Below, piece by piece: positions 26,641 through 36,989 of a stretch of DNA of 64,000 nucleotides. This DNA is from Tolypothrix sp. PCC 7712 (GTDB lineage Bacteria; Cyanobacteriota; Cyanobacteriia; Cyanobacteriales; Nostocaceae), in NCBI RefSeq assembly GCF_025860405.1, contig NZ_CP063785.1:7565390-7629389 (forward strand), given 5' to 3'. A model generated the notes under the pieces. It was given only the letters and a program-made list of their open reading frames with translations, did no database searches and was not told where the DNA came from. Numbering within the stretch: the first letter of the stretch is position 1; every line of letters starts with the position of its first letter. Both the position numbers and the translations under genes were made by a program.

Positions 26641-29600
26641 ATGAGTATTACTATTGCAGGTTACAACCTCATCGAAGTCCTGTATGACGGTACTACTACC
26701 TGCGTTTACCGTGCTTTGCGGGAAACAGAGCAAACATCGGTGATTATTAAAACTCTCAAAGCTGAGTATCCCACTAGGCAACAACTAACTCAATTAAGAC
26801 ATGAATATCAAATACTGCAAAATTTAAATATTGCAGGTATTGTTAAACCTTTGGCACTAGAGAATTATCATAATGGTTTAGCATTAATTCTGACAGATTT
26901 TGCTGGAGAAACCCTCAATAATTTTATTAATATCCAAAATTTTGATTTAAGTAAATTTTTAAACATTGCTATTCAGTTAGCTACTATTCTTGCCGATTTA
27001 CATCAAAACAATATTATTCATAAAGATATTAAGCCACAAAATATTCTCATTAATCCGCAAATAGACAAAGTAGAAATTATCGACTTTAGTATCTCATCAT
27101 ATTTATTCAGCGAAACTCAAAATCCCAGCGACACTAACTTTTTAGAAGGTACCCTCGCCTATATGTCTCCAGAACAAACAGGCAGGATGAACCGTGCAAT
27201 TGATTATCGTACTGACTTTTACTCTTTAGGTGTTACTTTTTATGAAATGTTAACGGGTCAGTTACCTTTTCAAGTAAATGACTCTTTAGAATTAGTTCAT
27301 TGCCATATTGCCAAAACTCCCGTATCACCTCAAGAGATTCACTCAGCAATTCCTCCAGTAGTTGCGGATATTGTCATGAAATTATTAGCCAAAACTGCTG
27401 AGGATAGATATCAAAATGCCTTGGGACTAAAGGCAGATTTAGAAGAATGCTTACGACAATTACAAGCAACAGGAAAAATTTCCCATTTCCAGATTGGTCA
27501 GCTTGATTTATCTAGCCAATTTCTGATTCCTCAAAAACTTTATGGGCGCGAAGTAGAAGTTATGATGCTCATCAATGCATTTGAGCGCGTCAGTCTTGGA
27601 GCAACGGAGATGATGTTAGTAAGTGGGTACTCTGGTATAGGAAAATCCTGCTTAGTTAATGAAGTTCATAAACCTATAGTTCGTCAACGGGGATATTTTA
27701 TTTCGGGTAAATTTGACCAATTTAAACGTAATATACCCTACGCTTCTTTGATTCAAGCTTTTCAAGAATTAATTCGGCAGCTATTAACAGAAAGTAGCGA
27801 GCAAATTGCCAATTGGCAAGCAAAGCTTTTAGCAGCTTTGGGTAATAATGGTCAAATTATTATTGATGTGATTCCTGATGTTGAAAGAATTATTGGTACA
27901 CAACCAGAGGTGCCGCAATTAGGCCCTACTGAATCGCAAAACCGATTTAATCGCCTGTTTCAGCAATTTATTCATGTATTTTGTCAACCTGAATATCCAT
28001 TAGTGGTGTTCTTGGATGATTTACAGTGGGCAGATTCAGCTTCATTAAAGTTAATTCAACTGCTGACGAATAATCCAGATAGTCAATATTTGTTACTGAT
28101 TGGTGCCTATCGAAATAATGAAGTTAATGAAACTCATCCGTTGATTTTATTTTTAGAAGCAATTCAAAAAGCTGGGGCAGTTATTAACAATATTTTGTTG
28201 CAGCCATTAGCGATTTCTCATGTTACCCAATTACTCAGTGATACTTTGCACAATCACTCAGAAAACTTAGCAACATTAGCTGATTTATTGTTTAATAAAA
28301 CTCAAGGTAATCCTTTTTTCTTAACCCAGCTACTCAAATCACTTTATCAAGAAAATTTATTATCATTTAATTTCACTGCGAGGTCTTGGCAGTGGAATAT
28401 CCATCTTTTACAGAAGATTGACATCACTGATAATGTGATTGAATTAATGGTCAGCCAAATTCAAAAGCTGTTACCGAATACTCAGAATATTTTAAAATTA
28501 GCTGCTTGTATTGGTGATAAATTTTCTTTAGAGGTTTTGGCAACTGTTAATAAACAAAATCAATCAGCAACAGTCACAGATTTATGGGAAGCTCTGCAAG
28601 CAGGTTTAATATTACCCTTAAATCATGCCTCTAGAATTCCCCTTCAACTTGAGCAAAAAGAAATAAACAATAGCGAGCCAACAATTACATATAAATTCTT
28701 ACATGACCGAGTACAGCAAGCAGCCTATTCTCTGATTACTGATGAGCAGAAGAAAGCAACACACTTGAAAATTGGTCAATTACTGCTGCAAAATGCAACC
28801 CCAGAAGAACGTAAAGAAAATATATTTGCACTAGTAAATCAACTCAATTATGGTACTGAACTACTGACATCTGATTCAGAAAAATATGAACTAGCTCAAC
28901 TGAACTTCTTAGCAGGGCAAAAAGCGAAAGCAGCGACAGCGTATGACTCAGCCGTTCGTTATTTCAATGTTGGTTTGAAATTGTTACCAGTTAATAGCTG
29001 GTATCAGCAATATGAAATAACCTTAGCGCTGCATCAAGAGACAGCAGAAGCAGTATTTTTGATTGGTGATTTTGAGCAAATGGAGCAACTAATCCAGGTA
29101 GTTCTACAACAAGCAAAATCGCAATTACATAAAGTGAAAGTGTATGAATTGCGAATCAAAAGTTGTGAAGTCCAAAGAAAACTTCTGGAAGCGGTAAAGC
29201 TAGGTTTAGAAGCTGTAGAAATATTGGGAGTCAAACTCCCTGAATCACCAACCCCTTTCGATGTTCAGCAAGCTATTGCGGAAACAACAGCTAATTTAAC
29301 CACTCAAGAAATAGAAGATTTAGTTAATCTACCTCTAATGACAGATGCAGAAAAACTAGCAGCATTTCGGCTAATAGTCAGTTTAGTACCTGCGGCTTAT
29401 CAATCTGCACCGACATTATTTATCTTGATGGCTTGTCAGCAAGTAAATTTATCAATTAAACATGGAATTACTTCTTTTTCTGTGAGCGGATTTGCTGATT
29501 ATGGAATTCTTTTTAGCGGTATTTTACAAGATATAGAAGCTGCTGATAAATTTGGACAAGTGGCTTTAAATCTATTAGATAAGTTAGATACTCATGAGGT

Positions 29601-32600
29601 GAGAAGTAAAACCTTATTTAAAGTGGCAACATTTATTTTGCCTTGGAAACATCATGTGAGGGAAACATTACCACTTTTAGAAAATGCTTATCATAGCGGT
29701 TTAGAATATGGAGATTTAATCCATGCGGGATATGCAGCTAGTAATAAATGTCAATATGCCTATTGGAGCGGTTATGAGCTAAAAAGCTTAGAACAGGAAA
29801 TGGCCAGATATAGTCAGGCGATCGCTCAAATTAATCAAGAAACAGCGTTAAATTGGCATCAGATATTTCATCAAGCAGTTTTAAATTTAATTGGAGAGTC
29901 TAAAAATCCTTGTCTTTTAGTCGGCACAGCTTATGATGAAGAGGAATTTTTACCAGTTCATATTCAATTCAATGAGCGAACAGTCATTCATTATGTATTC
30001 TTGAATAAATTAATCCTGTGCTATCTGTTTGGGGAATTTTCTCAAGCTGTGGCACATGCTAGCCAAGCCCAACAGTATTTAGATGGGGTAATTGGATGGT
30101 TAATGGTACCGTTGTTTCATTTTTATGATTCTTTAGCACAACTAGCAATATATTCATCACTACCGCAGCCACAACAACAGGAGCTATTAACTAGAGTAAT
30201 TAATAATCAACAAAAAATGCAGAAATGGGCGCATTCTGCCCCGATGAATCATTTGCACAAATTTTATTTAGTAGAGGCTGAACGTCATCGTGTTTTAGAT
30301 GAAAAAATAGAGGCGGTTGAGATGTACGATCGCGCGATCGCACTTGCCAAAGACAACGATTATGTCAACGAAGAAGCACTAGCCTGGGAACTGGCTGCTA
30401 AATTTTATCTATCATGGGGTAGGCAAACGATTGCCCGCACGTACATGAGTAATGCTTACCATGCCTATAGCCGTTGGGGAGCGATCGCTAAAATCAAAGA
30501 TTTGGAAATCCGCTATCCACAATTAATTACAATATCGCCAAATACACAAAATCTGGAAATTCATTATCAAGAACTTAATCAGGCAAATTTCCCGATCATA
30601 GGCAGAACTCAAAGTCTCGATTTGATGACTGTGATGAAAGCTTCTCAAGCTCTTTCTTGCGAAATTGTTTTAAGCAAGTTGCTGACTAATTTGATGCGAA
30701 TTTTAATTGAAAATGCAGGTGCAGAAAAGGGATTTTTAATTCTCGAAAAAGCAGGTAAGTTACAGATAGAAGCTTCAGGCAGTATCGAGCAAGAGGAAAT
30801 CAGTGTTGAACAATCGCTACCTATAGAAAACAGTCAGCAGCTACCAATATCGATTATTAACTATGTGCAGAGAACTCAGAAAGACGTAGTTTTGAATGAT
30901 GCCACTAGCGAAGCGGTATTTAATTTCGATAATTATATCCTTAACCAAAAGCCAAAATCTATTTTATGTACGCCAATTGTGAATCAAGGAAAGCTGATTG
31001 GCATTCTGTATTTAGAGAATAATTTAACTACTGGAGCCTTTACACCACAGCGCTTGGAAGTGTTACAGCTTTTATCATCGCAAGCAGCAATTTCAATTGA
31101 AAATGCGCGTCTTTATCACGATTTAGCAGAATATAATCGTACCCTAGAAGTGAGGGTAGAAGAACGAACTCTAGAATTACAAGGGAAAAATTTACAACTA
31201 CAACAAGAAATCCGCGATCGCCAACGCGCTGAAGAGGTAGCAGAAACCGCTAACCGCGCCAAAAGTCAGTTCCTTGCTAGCATGAGTCATGAACTGCGTA
31301 CACCCCTAAATGGGATTTTAGGTTACACACAAATTCTCAATAAAAATCAAACCTTAACTCCTGAACAAAAGAATGGTATCAAAATCATTCATCAATGTGG
31401 TGAACATTTACTGACGCTGATTAACGATATTTTAGATTTATCGAAAATTGAAGCCGGAAAATTAGAACTTTATCCTACAGAATTTTCGCTGTCAGAATTT
31501 CTAGAAAGTATTGTCCAAATTTGTCGTATCCGTAGCGAACAAAAAGGCATTGCCTTAGTTTTTGATCAACTATCAGTTTTACCCAAAGTTGTGCGAGCCG
31601 ATGAGAAAAGATTAAGGCAAGTTTTAATTAATTTACTCAGCAATGCTGTCAAATTTACTGAAAAAGGCACTGTCAGATTTCAAGTAGGCTATCATGCAGA
31701 AAAATTCCGGTTTCAAGTAGAAGATACCGGTATAGGTATAGCTGAGGAGCAATTAGAAGAAATATTTTTACCTTTTAAGCAGGTAGGAGAAGATAGTCGC
31801 AAGACAGAAGGTACAGGTTTAGGTTTAGCAATTAGCCGTCAGTTAGTGGAGATGATGGGTGGTGAACTAAAGGTAACGAGTACTTTAGGTAAAGGTAGTG
31901 TTTTCTGGGTAGACTTAGATTTAGCTGAGGTCGCTTATCCGACAAATATTAAGAAAATTGTTGAACGTCACATTACTGGTTTTGTTAGTGATCAAAAGAA
32001 AATTTTAGTAGTAGATGATAAATGCTCAAATCGTTCTGTTTTAGTCAATTTACTCCAGCCTTTAGGTTTTGAAGTTTTAGAAGCAACAGATGGCTTAGAC
32101 TGTCTAAACAAAGTATTAGAATTTCAGCCAGCTTTGATTTTTATGGACTTGGTAATGACTGTAATGGATGGTTTTGAAGCCACCCGTCGCTTGAGAATGT
32201 TACCAAACTTTAAAGAAGTAGTAGTAATCGCTATATCAGCAAGTGTGTTCGAGTTTGAACAAAAGCAAAGTCTAGAAGTAGGCTGTAATGATTTTCTGCC
32301 TAAACCATTTCGGGTAGCAGAACTGTTAGAAAAGTTAAGGATTCACTTAGGTTTGGAATGGATTTATGAAGATTTAGAAACCGCTCAAACTCAACAAAAA
32401 AATGTTAATGTAAAAACAAAAAACCAAAACTTACAACTAATTCCTCCGCCAGCAGAGGAAATTGCAATTTTGCTAGATTTGGCAATGAAGGGGGATTTGA
32501 GAAGTATTGCCCAAAGAGCAGCAAAATTAGAGGGGTTAGACGAGCAACTATTACCGTTTACCAATCATTTGCACCAACTGGCTAAAGAGTTTAAAGGAAA

Positions 32601-32652
32601 ACAAATCGTAGATTTTATTAAACAATATTCCCCAGTAATAGGTAGTAAGTAG
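26641..32652 (+). CDS. Giant hybrid Ser/Thr kinase - AAA ATPase - GAF - histidine kinase - receiver
   Basis: About 2,003 residues from ATG 26641 (MSITIAGYNLIEVL); the TTG at 26629 is less likely. Order: Hanks-type kinase (~5-275) with HKDIKPQN near 127; AAA/STAND ATPase with SGYSGIGKS near 331 and VVFLDDLQWADS; a long helical region; GAF (~1330-1490); HisKA with SMSHELRTPLNGILGY (His ~1550); HATPase with GLGLAISRQLVEMMGG; receiver with IFMDLVMTVMDG (Asp ~1836); a short tail that may be an Hpt-like helix. The kinase metal-binding triad reads DFS instead of DFG, so its activity is uncertain. Cyanobacteria use such proteins to join Ser/Thr and two-component signalling. The hybrid kinase at 32765 follows 112 bases later. 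Confidence 0.9.
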   Translation: MSITIAGYNLIEVLYDGTTTCVYRALRETEQTSVIIKTLKAEYPTRQQLTQLRHEYQILQNLNIAGIVKPLALENYHNGLALILTDFAGETLNNFINIQNFDLSKFLNIAIQLATILADLHQNNIIHKDIKPQNILINPQIDKVEIIDFSISSYLFSETQNPSDTNFLEGTLAYMSPEQTGRMNRAIDYRTDFYSLGVTFYEMLTGQLPFQVNDSLELVHCHIAKTPVSPQEIHSAIPPVVADIVMKLLAKTAEDRYQNALGLKADLEECLRQLQATGKISHFQIGQLDLSSQFLIPQKLYGREVEVMMLINAFERVSLGATEMMLVSGYSGIGKSCLVNEVHKPIVRQRGYFISGKFDQFKRNIPYASLIQAFQELIRQLLTESSEQIANWQAKLLAALGNNGQIIIDVIPDVERIIGTQPEVPQLGPTESQNRFNRLFQQFIHVFCQPEYPLVVFLDDLQWADSASLKLIQLLTNNPDSQYLLLIGAYRNNEVNETHPLILFLEAIQKAGAVINNILLQPLAISHVTQLLSDTLHNHSENLATLADLLFNKTQGNPFFLTQLLKSLYQENLLSFNFTARSWQWNIHLLQKIDITDNVIELMVSQIQKLLPNTQNILKLAACIGDKFSLEVLATVNKQNQSATVTDLWEALQAGLILPLNHASRIPLQLEQKEINNSEPTITYKFLHDRVQQAAYSLITDEQKKATHLKIGQLLLQNATPEERKENIFALVNQLNYGTELLTSDSEKYELAQLNFLAGQKAKAATAYDSAVRYFNVGLKLLPVNSWYQQYEITLALHQETAEAVFLIGDFEQMEQLIQVVLQQAKSQLHKVKVYELRIKSCEVQRKLLEAVKLGLEAVEILGVKLPESPTPFDVQQAIAETTANLTTQEIEDLVNLPLMTDAEKLAAFRLIVSLVPAAYQSAPTLFILMACQQVNLSIKHGITSFSVSGFADYGILFSGILQDIEAADKFGQVALNLLDKLDTHEVRSKTLFKVATFILPWKHHVRETLPLLENAYHSGLEYGDLIHAGYAASNKCQYAYWSGYELKSLEQEMARYSQAIAQINQETALNWHQIFHQAVLNLIGESKNPCLLVGTAYDEEEFLPVHIQFNERTVIHYVFLNKLILCYLFGEFSQAVAHASQAQQYLDGVIGWLMVPLFHFYDSLAQLAIYSSLPQPQQQELLTRVINNQQKMQKWAHSAPMNHLHKFYLVEAERHRVLDEKIEAVEMYDRAIALAKDNDYVNEEALAWELAAKFYLSWGRQTIARTYMSNAYHAYSRWGAIAKIKDLEIRYPQLITISPNTQNLEIHYQELNQANFPIIGRTQSLDLMTVMKASQALSCEIVLSKLLTNLMRILIENAGAEKGFLILEKAGKLQIEASGSIEQEEISVEQSLPIENSQQLPISIINYVQRTQKDVVLNDATSEAVFNFDNYILNQKPKSILCTPIVNQGKLIGILYLENNLTTGAFTPQRLEVLQLLSSQAAISIENARLYHDLAEYNRTLEVRVEERTLELQGKNLQLQQEIRDRQRAEEVAETANRAKSQFLASMSHELRTPLNGILGYTQILNKNQTLTPEQKNGIKIIHQCGEHLLTLINDILDLSKIEAGKLELYPTEFSLSEFLESIVQICRIRSEQKGIALVFDQLSVLPKVVRADEKRLRQVLINLLSNAVKFTEKGTVRFQVGYHAEKFRFQVEDTGIGIAEEQLEEIFLPFKQVGEDSRKTEGTGLGLAISRQLVEMMGGELKVTSTLGKGSVFWVDLDLAEVAYPTNIKKIVERHITGFVSDQKKILVVDDKCSNRSVLVNLLQPLGFEVLEATDGLDCLNKVLEFQPALIFMDLVMTVMDGFEATRRLRMLPNFKEVVVIAISASVFEFEQKQSLEVGCNDFLPKPFRVAELLEKLRIHLGLEWIYEDLETAQTQQKNVNVKTKNQNLQLIPPPAEEIAILLDLAMKGDLRSIAQRAAKLEGLDEQLLPFTNHLHQLAKEFKGKQIVDFIKQYSPVIGSK

Positions 32653-32764
32653 ATTGACGGTTGATGGTTGACTGTTGACTGTTGGCGGTTGACTGTAATG
32701 CAGTGGGATTACGGATGTGGAATAACAAAATTGCTGACCTCTGCCTGATTTAAAATGAGGGTTT

Positions 32765-34768
32765 ATGAACGCGGATTTGAATGATCAAGGTGTCATCTTA
32801 ATTGTTGATGACAACCCAACTAATTTAGAAATGTTATTTGATTTTTTAGCCAATGCAGGATTTACTGTTTTGGTGGCAGAAGATGGTGAGAGTGCGATCG
32901 CACGCGCTGAATATGCTCCACCTGACCTGATTCTGTTAGATATACTTATGCCAGGCATGGACGGTTTTGAAACCTGTTGTCATTTAAAAGCCAATCCCTT
33001 AACACAGGATATTCCCATCATTTTCATGACTGCACTGACAGAAACCGTAGATAAGGTTAAAGGCTTGAGTTTGGGAGCTGTGGATTATGTTACTAAACCG
33101 CTACAGCATGAAGAAGTTTTAGCGCGGATTGAATTGCATCTGCAACTGCGTAACTTAACCAAGACACTGCAAGCGCAAAATCAGCGTTTGGAGAGAGAAA
33201 TTTCTGAGCGCCAGCAAGCAGAACAAAAAATTCATCAACAAGCGGCTTTGCTCGATATCGCTACAGATGCCATTATTGTCCACGATTGGGACAATTATAT
33301 TAGCTTTTGGAACCAAGGAGCAGAAAATTTATATGGCTGGTCAGCCACAGAAGTAATTGGCGAAAATATTAATCAGCTGATTTATCAACCGCAAATCTTA
33401 CCGCAACTAGAAAATATCCGCGACAGCCTAGCAGCAGGTGGCTGCTGGTACGGGGAATTACAGCAAGTTACTAAACAAAATCAAACAATTATTGTTGCTA
33501 GTCGTTGGACTTTAATGCGCGATCGCAATGGACAACCGCAATCGATTTTGACAGTTAATACTGATATTACAGAAAAAAAACTACTAGAAAGTCAATTTCT
33601 TCGCGCTCAACGTTTAGAGAGTTTGGGTACCCTGGCTGGCGGCATTGCCCATGACCTTAACAATATCCTGACACCTATCTTATCTGCAGCACAACTACTA
33701 CAGCTAAAACGCTCTCCCAGTGAAGAATGGAGTCAGCAAATGTATAGAACTATTGAAAGCAATTGTAAACGTGGAGCTGCTTTAGTTAAGCAAGTGCTAC
33801 ATTTTGCGCGGGGGGTTGAAGGTAAACGTTCAATTGTAGCCATTAACCATTTGTTCTTAGAAATTGAGCAGATTATTCATAGCACATTTCCCAAATCCAT
33901 TGAATTTTCTTCAGATATTAACCCCGATTTATGGGCAGTAATTGGAGATGCCACACACTTGCATCAAGTGCTGATGAACCTCACCGTTAATGCTCGTGAT
34001 GCCATGCCTAATGGTGGGACTCTGACTATTTCTGCTAAAAATTTCTTAGTTGATGAACAATATGCCCGGATGAATCTCGAGGCTAGTATTGGCCCCTATA
34101 TTGTGATTACTGTTGCGGATACAGGAATTGGCATGTTGCCAGAGATTTTAGATAGAATATTTGAGCCATTTTTCACTACTAAAGAGGTTGGTAAAGGTAC
34201 AGGTTTAGGTCTTTCAACTGTGAGAGGTATCATCAAAAGTCACGGTGGTTTTATTAACGTCCATAGCGAAATTGGTAAAGGCACAGAATTTAAATTATTC
34301 ATACCAGCAGTAGAGACTATGGCAACATTGTTAGCCGAAAATGTTGAACTGCCAAATGGTAATAGAGAATTAATTTTAGTAGTAGATGACGAAGATGAAA
34401 TTCTCGAAACCACCAAGATTTCTTTAGAAACTTATAACTACAGAGTGCTAACTGCCAGCAATGGGATTGAAGCGATCGCACTCTATGCCCGTTACCAAGA
34501 TAATATTAGTGTGGTTTTGGTAGATATGATGATGCCATTAATGGATGGCGAAACTACCATTCGCACATTGCAAAAAATGAATTCCCAAGTGAAGATTATT
34601 GCTGTTAGTGGTTTGGTAGGCAGCAATAAAATTGCCAAAGATGCAACTATCAACAAATTTATTTCTAAGCCCTACACCACTCAAGAATTATTGCAAACTT
34701 TGCATGAGGTTCTTTACCAAGGGCTATATTATGCGGACGCACCAACAATACCTAATTTTGGATTTTAG
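32765..34768 (+). CDS. Hybrid histidine kinase (REC-PAS-HisKA-HATPase-REC)
   Basis: 667 residues, soluble. Order: receiver (LILLDILMPGMDG), a coiled linker, PAS (DAIIVHDWDNYISFWNQGAE), HisKA with GGIAHDLNNILTPIL, HATPase with TGIGMLPEILDRIFEPFFTT and GLGLSTVRGII, and a second receiver (VVLVDMMMPLMDG). The H-box GIAHDLNN is the variant found in NtrB-like and cyanobacterial hybrid kinases. It follows the giant kinase at 26641 on the same strand and may exchange phosphate with it through its first receiver. The last residues (about IPNFGF and the TAG stop) are encoded by the left end of a family I mobile element, so the original C-terminus was cut off or extended by that insertion. Confidence 0.9.
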   Translation: MNADLNDQGVILIVDDNPTNLEMLFDFLANAGFTVLVAEDGESAIARAEYAPPDLILLDILMPGMDGFETCCHLKANPLTQDIPIIFMTALTETVDKVKGLSLGAVDYVTKPLQHEEVLARIELHLQLRNLTKTLQAQNQRLEREISERQQAEQKIHQQAALLDIATDAIIVHDWDNYISFWNQGAENLYGWSATEVIGENINQLIYQPQILPQLENIRDSLAAGGCWYGELQQVTKQNQTIIVASRWTLMRDRNGQPQSILTVNTDITEKKLLESQFLRAQRLESLGTLAGGIAHDLNNILTPILSAAQLLQLKRSPSEEWSQQMYRTIESNCKRGAALVKQVLHFARGVEGKRSIVAINHLFLEIEQIIHSTFPKSIEFSSDINPDLWAVIGDATHLHQVLMNLTVNARDAMPNGGTLTISAKNFLVDEQYARMNLEASIGPYIVITVADTGIGMLPEILDRIFEPFFTTKEVGKGTGLGLSTVRGIIKSHGGFINVHSEIGKGTEFKLFIPAVETMATLLAENVELPNGNRELILVVDDEDEILETTKISLETYNYRVLTASNGIEAIALYARYQDNISVVLVDMMMPLMDGETTIRTLQKMNSQVKIIAVSGLVGSNKIAKDATINKFISKPYTTQELLQTLHEVLYQGLYYADAPTIPNFGF

Positions 34769-35056
34769 ATGGAGACAGATGGGTAGGGGCACGGCAATGC
34801 CCATTGGTGTCAACTTAACGCGAAACCCGCTTTGTAGCAAGGTTTTTGCCCTCACCCCCAACCCCTCTCCCACCGGGAGAGGGGAGCAAGAGATTTAATT
34901 CCCCTTCTCCTGCGGGAGAAGGGGTTAGGGGATGAGGGCGAAAGTTTTGTACAACGCCCGTCCTATATAGCTTTTAGCTTAAGTTGACACGTATGGGCAT
35001 TGCCGTGCCCTCTAGAATATATTGATGTGTCGCAAACATTATTTGAATTGGTATTA
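34747..35056. mobile_element. Family I element split by a 182-bp insert (copy 4)
   Basis: The left half (34747-34804) and right half (34994-35056) match family I ends and core. Between them lies 34808-34989, with its own perfect inverted ends TGTCAACTTAA/TTAAGTTGACA and an interior of CCCTCTCCC/GGGAGAGGGG and CTTCTCC/GGAGAAG palindromes. It is either a repeat inserted into a MITE or a longer parent form whose short versions lost the middle. The left end provides the stop codon of the upstream kinase gene. Confidence 0.75.
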
Positions 35057-35092
35057 GATTTTAGATTGGGAATAGATCCGCACTAAAAAGAG

Positions 35093-35226
35093 TTTAGCAG
35101 TGCTAAACCCCTACAGTATAAATGTTTTTACACATAAGGGACTTCCAAGAAATCAATTATTCCATCTTGTGGGGCGGGCATCTTGCCCGCCACATACACT
35201 GGGCGGACAAGATGTCCACCCCACAA
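35093..35226. repeat. TTTAGCA hairpin and family V palindrome, copy 1
   Basis: TTTAGCA/TGCTAAA (about 35093-35107) is a perfect short hairpin. At 35167-35226 lies a large imperfect palindrome, TTGTGGGGCGGGCATCTTG to AAGATGTCCACCCCACAA. A close relative is at 58895-58949. Confidence 0.7.
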
Positions 35227-35325
35227 TAAATACTGGGATATTTTATTTGGAAGTCTCTAAAGCAGATGCAAAGCACTCAGCACAGGCTAAACGCCCCGCT
35301 ACCGCTAACAGCACTCAGCACTTTC

Positions 35326-36750
35326 TTATACTGCCTCATTTAGCACCAACTCTGGTTGAGGTGCTTCCTCTTCTTCTGGTAAGCCGTAAATTGATCGATA
35401 CAGCTTCACGTATTGCTTGGCAGATTGATACCAGCTGAAATCCTGAGTCATGCCACGTTTTTGCAATTCCTGCCATTGAGGTTTGAAACGGAAACCTTCC
35501 CAAGCGCGGATCATGCAGGTGAACAAATCCAGGGGTTCATAGCGGTCAAAACAATAACCAGTACCTGCGTCGTTCATGGGGTCGAAATGGGATACCGTGT
35601 CCACTAATCCCCCTGTACGGCGCACAATGGGCACAGAACCATAACGCAAAGCCATCATTTGGCTGATACCGCAGGGTTCAAAGCGGCTAGGCATTAAAAA
35701 GGCATCCGTACCAGCGTAGATGCGGCGAGACAAGGCATCGTTATACAGCAGGTAAGTTGCCATGCGTCCGGGGTAACGGGATGCCAATTGCCACATTTGG
35801 GTTTCGTAATAGCGATCGCCTGTTCCCAACAACACGAATTGCGCGTCAGTATATGCTAGGAAGCGATCGAGAATTTGGATGACTAAATCCAAACCTTTTT
35901 GCTCTACTAACCTCGTTACCATGCCAATTAAAAAGGCGTTGGAATTAACTTCTAATCCTACTTCTTCTTGCAGCCCAATTTTATTAGCTTTACGTTTATC
36001 TAATGTGTCAGTAGTAAAGGTTTGGGCAATATACTTGTCGTTTTCTGGGTTATAAACTTCTGTATCGATGCCGTTAATAATCCCAGATAATTTACCACTA
36101 ATAAAAGACAGCAAACCTTCGATGGTTTCTCCGTAAGCAGGTGTTTTAATTTGCTCGGCGTATGTGGGAGAAACTGTATTTACCCTGTCGGCAAATTGCA
36201 CCGCAGCTGCCATTGTATTGTGTCCTTGCATATACCAAGGACACCAAGTAATTTTTTCTAAATACCAACGCCAAGGCCCTTGATAAGCCAAGTTATGAAT
36301 AGTGAATACACTAGTAATATCTGGATCTTGGTTCATCCACACAGGAATCATGCCAGTATGCCAGTCATGACAGTGGACAATTTCTGGCTTCCAGTAATTC
36401 CAGCAAAATTCTGCCGCACCATTGGCAAATAAAGTGAACCGCCAATCTTCATCCTCTCCTGAATAAATGCGGCGAGGTAGGAAAGCAGGATGTCCAAACA
36501 AATACAAGGGAACATCAGTACCAGGGAGAATGCTTTCGTAAACAGCAAAGTCCTGAAACATAGCATATCCCCGCCAGATGGGTTCCTTGGGAACCTCCAT
36601 TTTGTCTGGCAGGAAGCCATAGTAAGGCAGGAATATGCGTACATCATGCCCCATTTGTCTCAAGATTTTGGGCAATGCGCCGACAACATCACCCATTCCA
36701 CCAACTTTTGCAACAGGTGCTGCCTCTGCTGCAACAAATAGAATCCGCAT
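35326..36750 (-). CDS. glgA: Glycogen synthase (ADP-glucose type)
   Basis: A 474-residue GT5 glycosyltransferase that adds glucose from ADP-glucose to alpha-1,4-glucan chains in the cytoplasm. The ADP-glucose-binding motif is AKVGGMGDVVGALP near residue 14. Other family motifs are WHTGMIPVWM, TIHNLAYQGPW, GIINGIDTEVYNP, VTRLVEQKGLDL and SRFEPCGISQMMALRYGSVPIVRRTGGLVDTV split across the active site. The N-terminus MRILFVAAEAAPVAKVGGMG is of the form I associate with the first of the two cyanobacterial GlgA types. No other glycogen gene is adjacent. Length and start are normal. Confidence 0.93.
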   Translation of the reverse strand: MRILFVAAEAAPVAKVGGMGDVVGALPKILRQMGHDVRIFLPYYGFLPDKMEVPKEPIWRGYAMFQDFAVYESILPGTDVPLYLFGHPAFLPRRIYSGEDEDWRFTLFANGAAEFCWNYWKPEIVHCHDWHTGMIPVWMNQDPDITSVFTIHNLAYQGPWRWYLEKITWCPWYMQGHNTMAAAVQFADRVNTVSPTYAEQIKTPAYGETIEGLLSFISGKLSGIINGIDTEVYNPENDKYIAQTFTTDTLDKRKANKIGLQEEVGLEVNSNAFLIGMVTRLVEQKGLDLVIQILDRFLAYTDAQFVLLGTGDRYYETQMWQLASRYPGRMATYLLYNDALSRRIYAGTDAFLMPSRFEPCGISQMMALRYGSVPIVRRTGGLVDTVSHFDPMNDAGTGYCFDRYEPLDLFTCMIRAWEGFRFKPQWQELQKRGMTQDFSWYQSAKQYVKLYRSIYGLPEEEEAPQPELVLNEAV

Positions 36751-36844
36751 GGTAATATATGTTTCCCCGATTCTGCCTACACAGTGATCAGTTTTCAGTT
36801 ACTCAATTAGGGTCTTCCAAGTAAAAAAATATTCCTAACATTAT

Positions 36845-36893
36845 TGTTGACTGTTAACTGTTGACTGTTAACTGTGAACAGTCAACGGTCAAC
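36845..36893. repeat. TTGACTG/TTAACTG heptamers
   Basis: GTTGACTGTTAACTG-type units followed by CAGTCAACGGTCAAC, partly self-complementary. They lie between glgA and hemC. The same heptamer encodes the tail of the protein at 13843-14247. Confidence 0.8.
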
Positions 36894-36989
36894 AACGTTA
36901 ATAGGGAATAATTTATTTTTTGGAGTTTCCTTATCACTGTTTCACTGTTCACTGATTACTTATCTAACCATATCAGGTTGCGGAATAGC

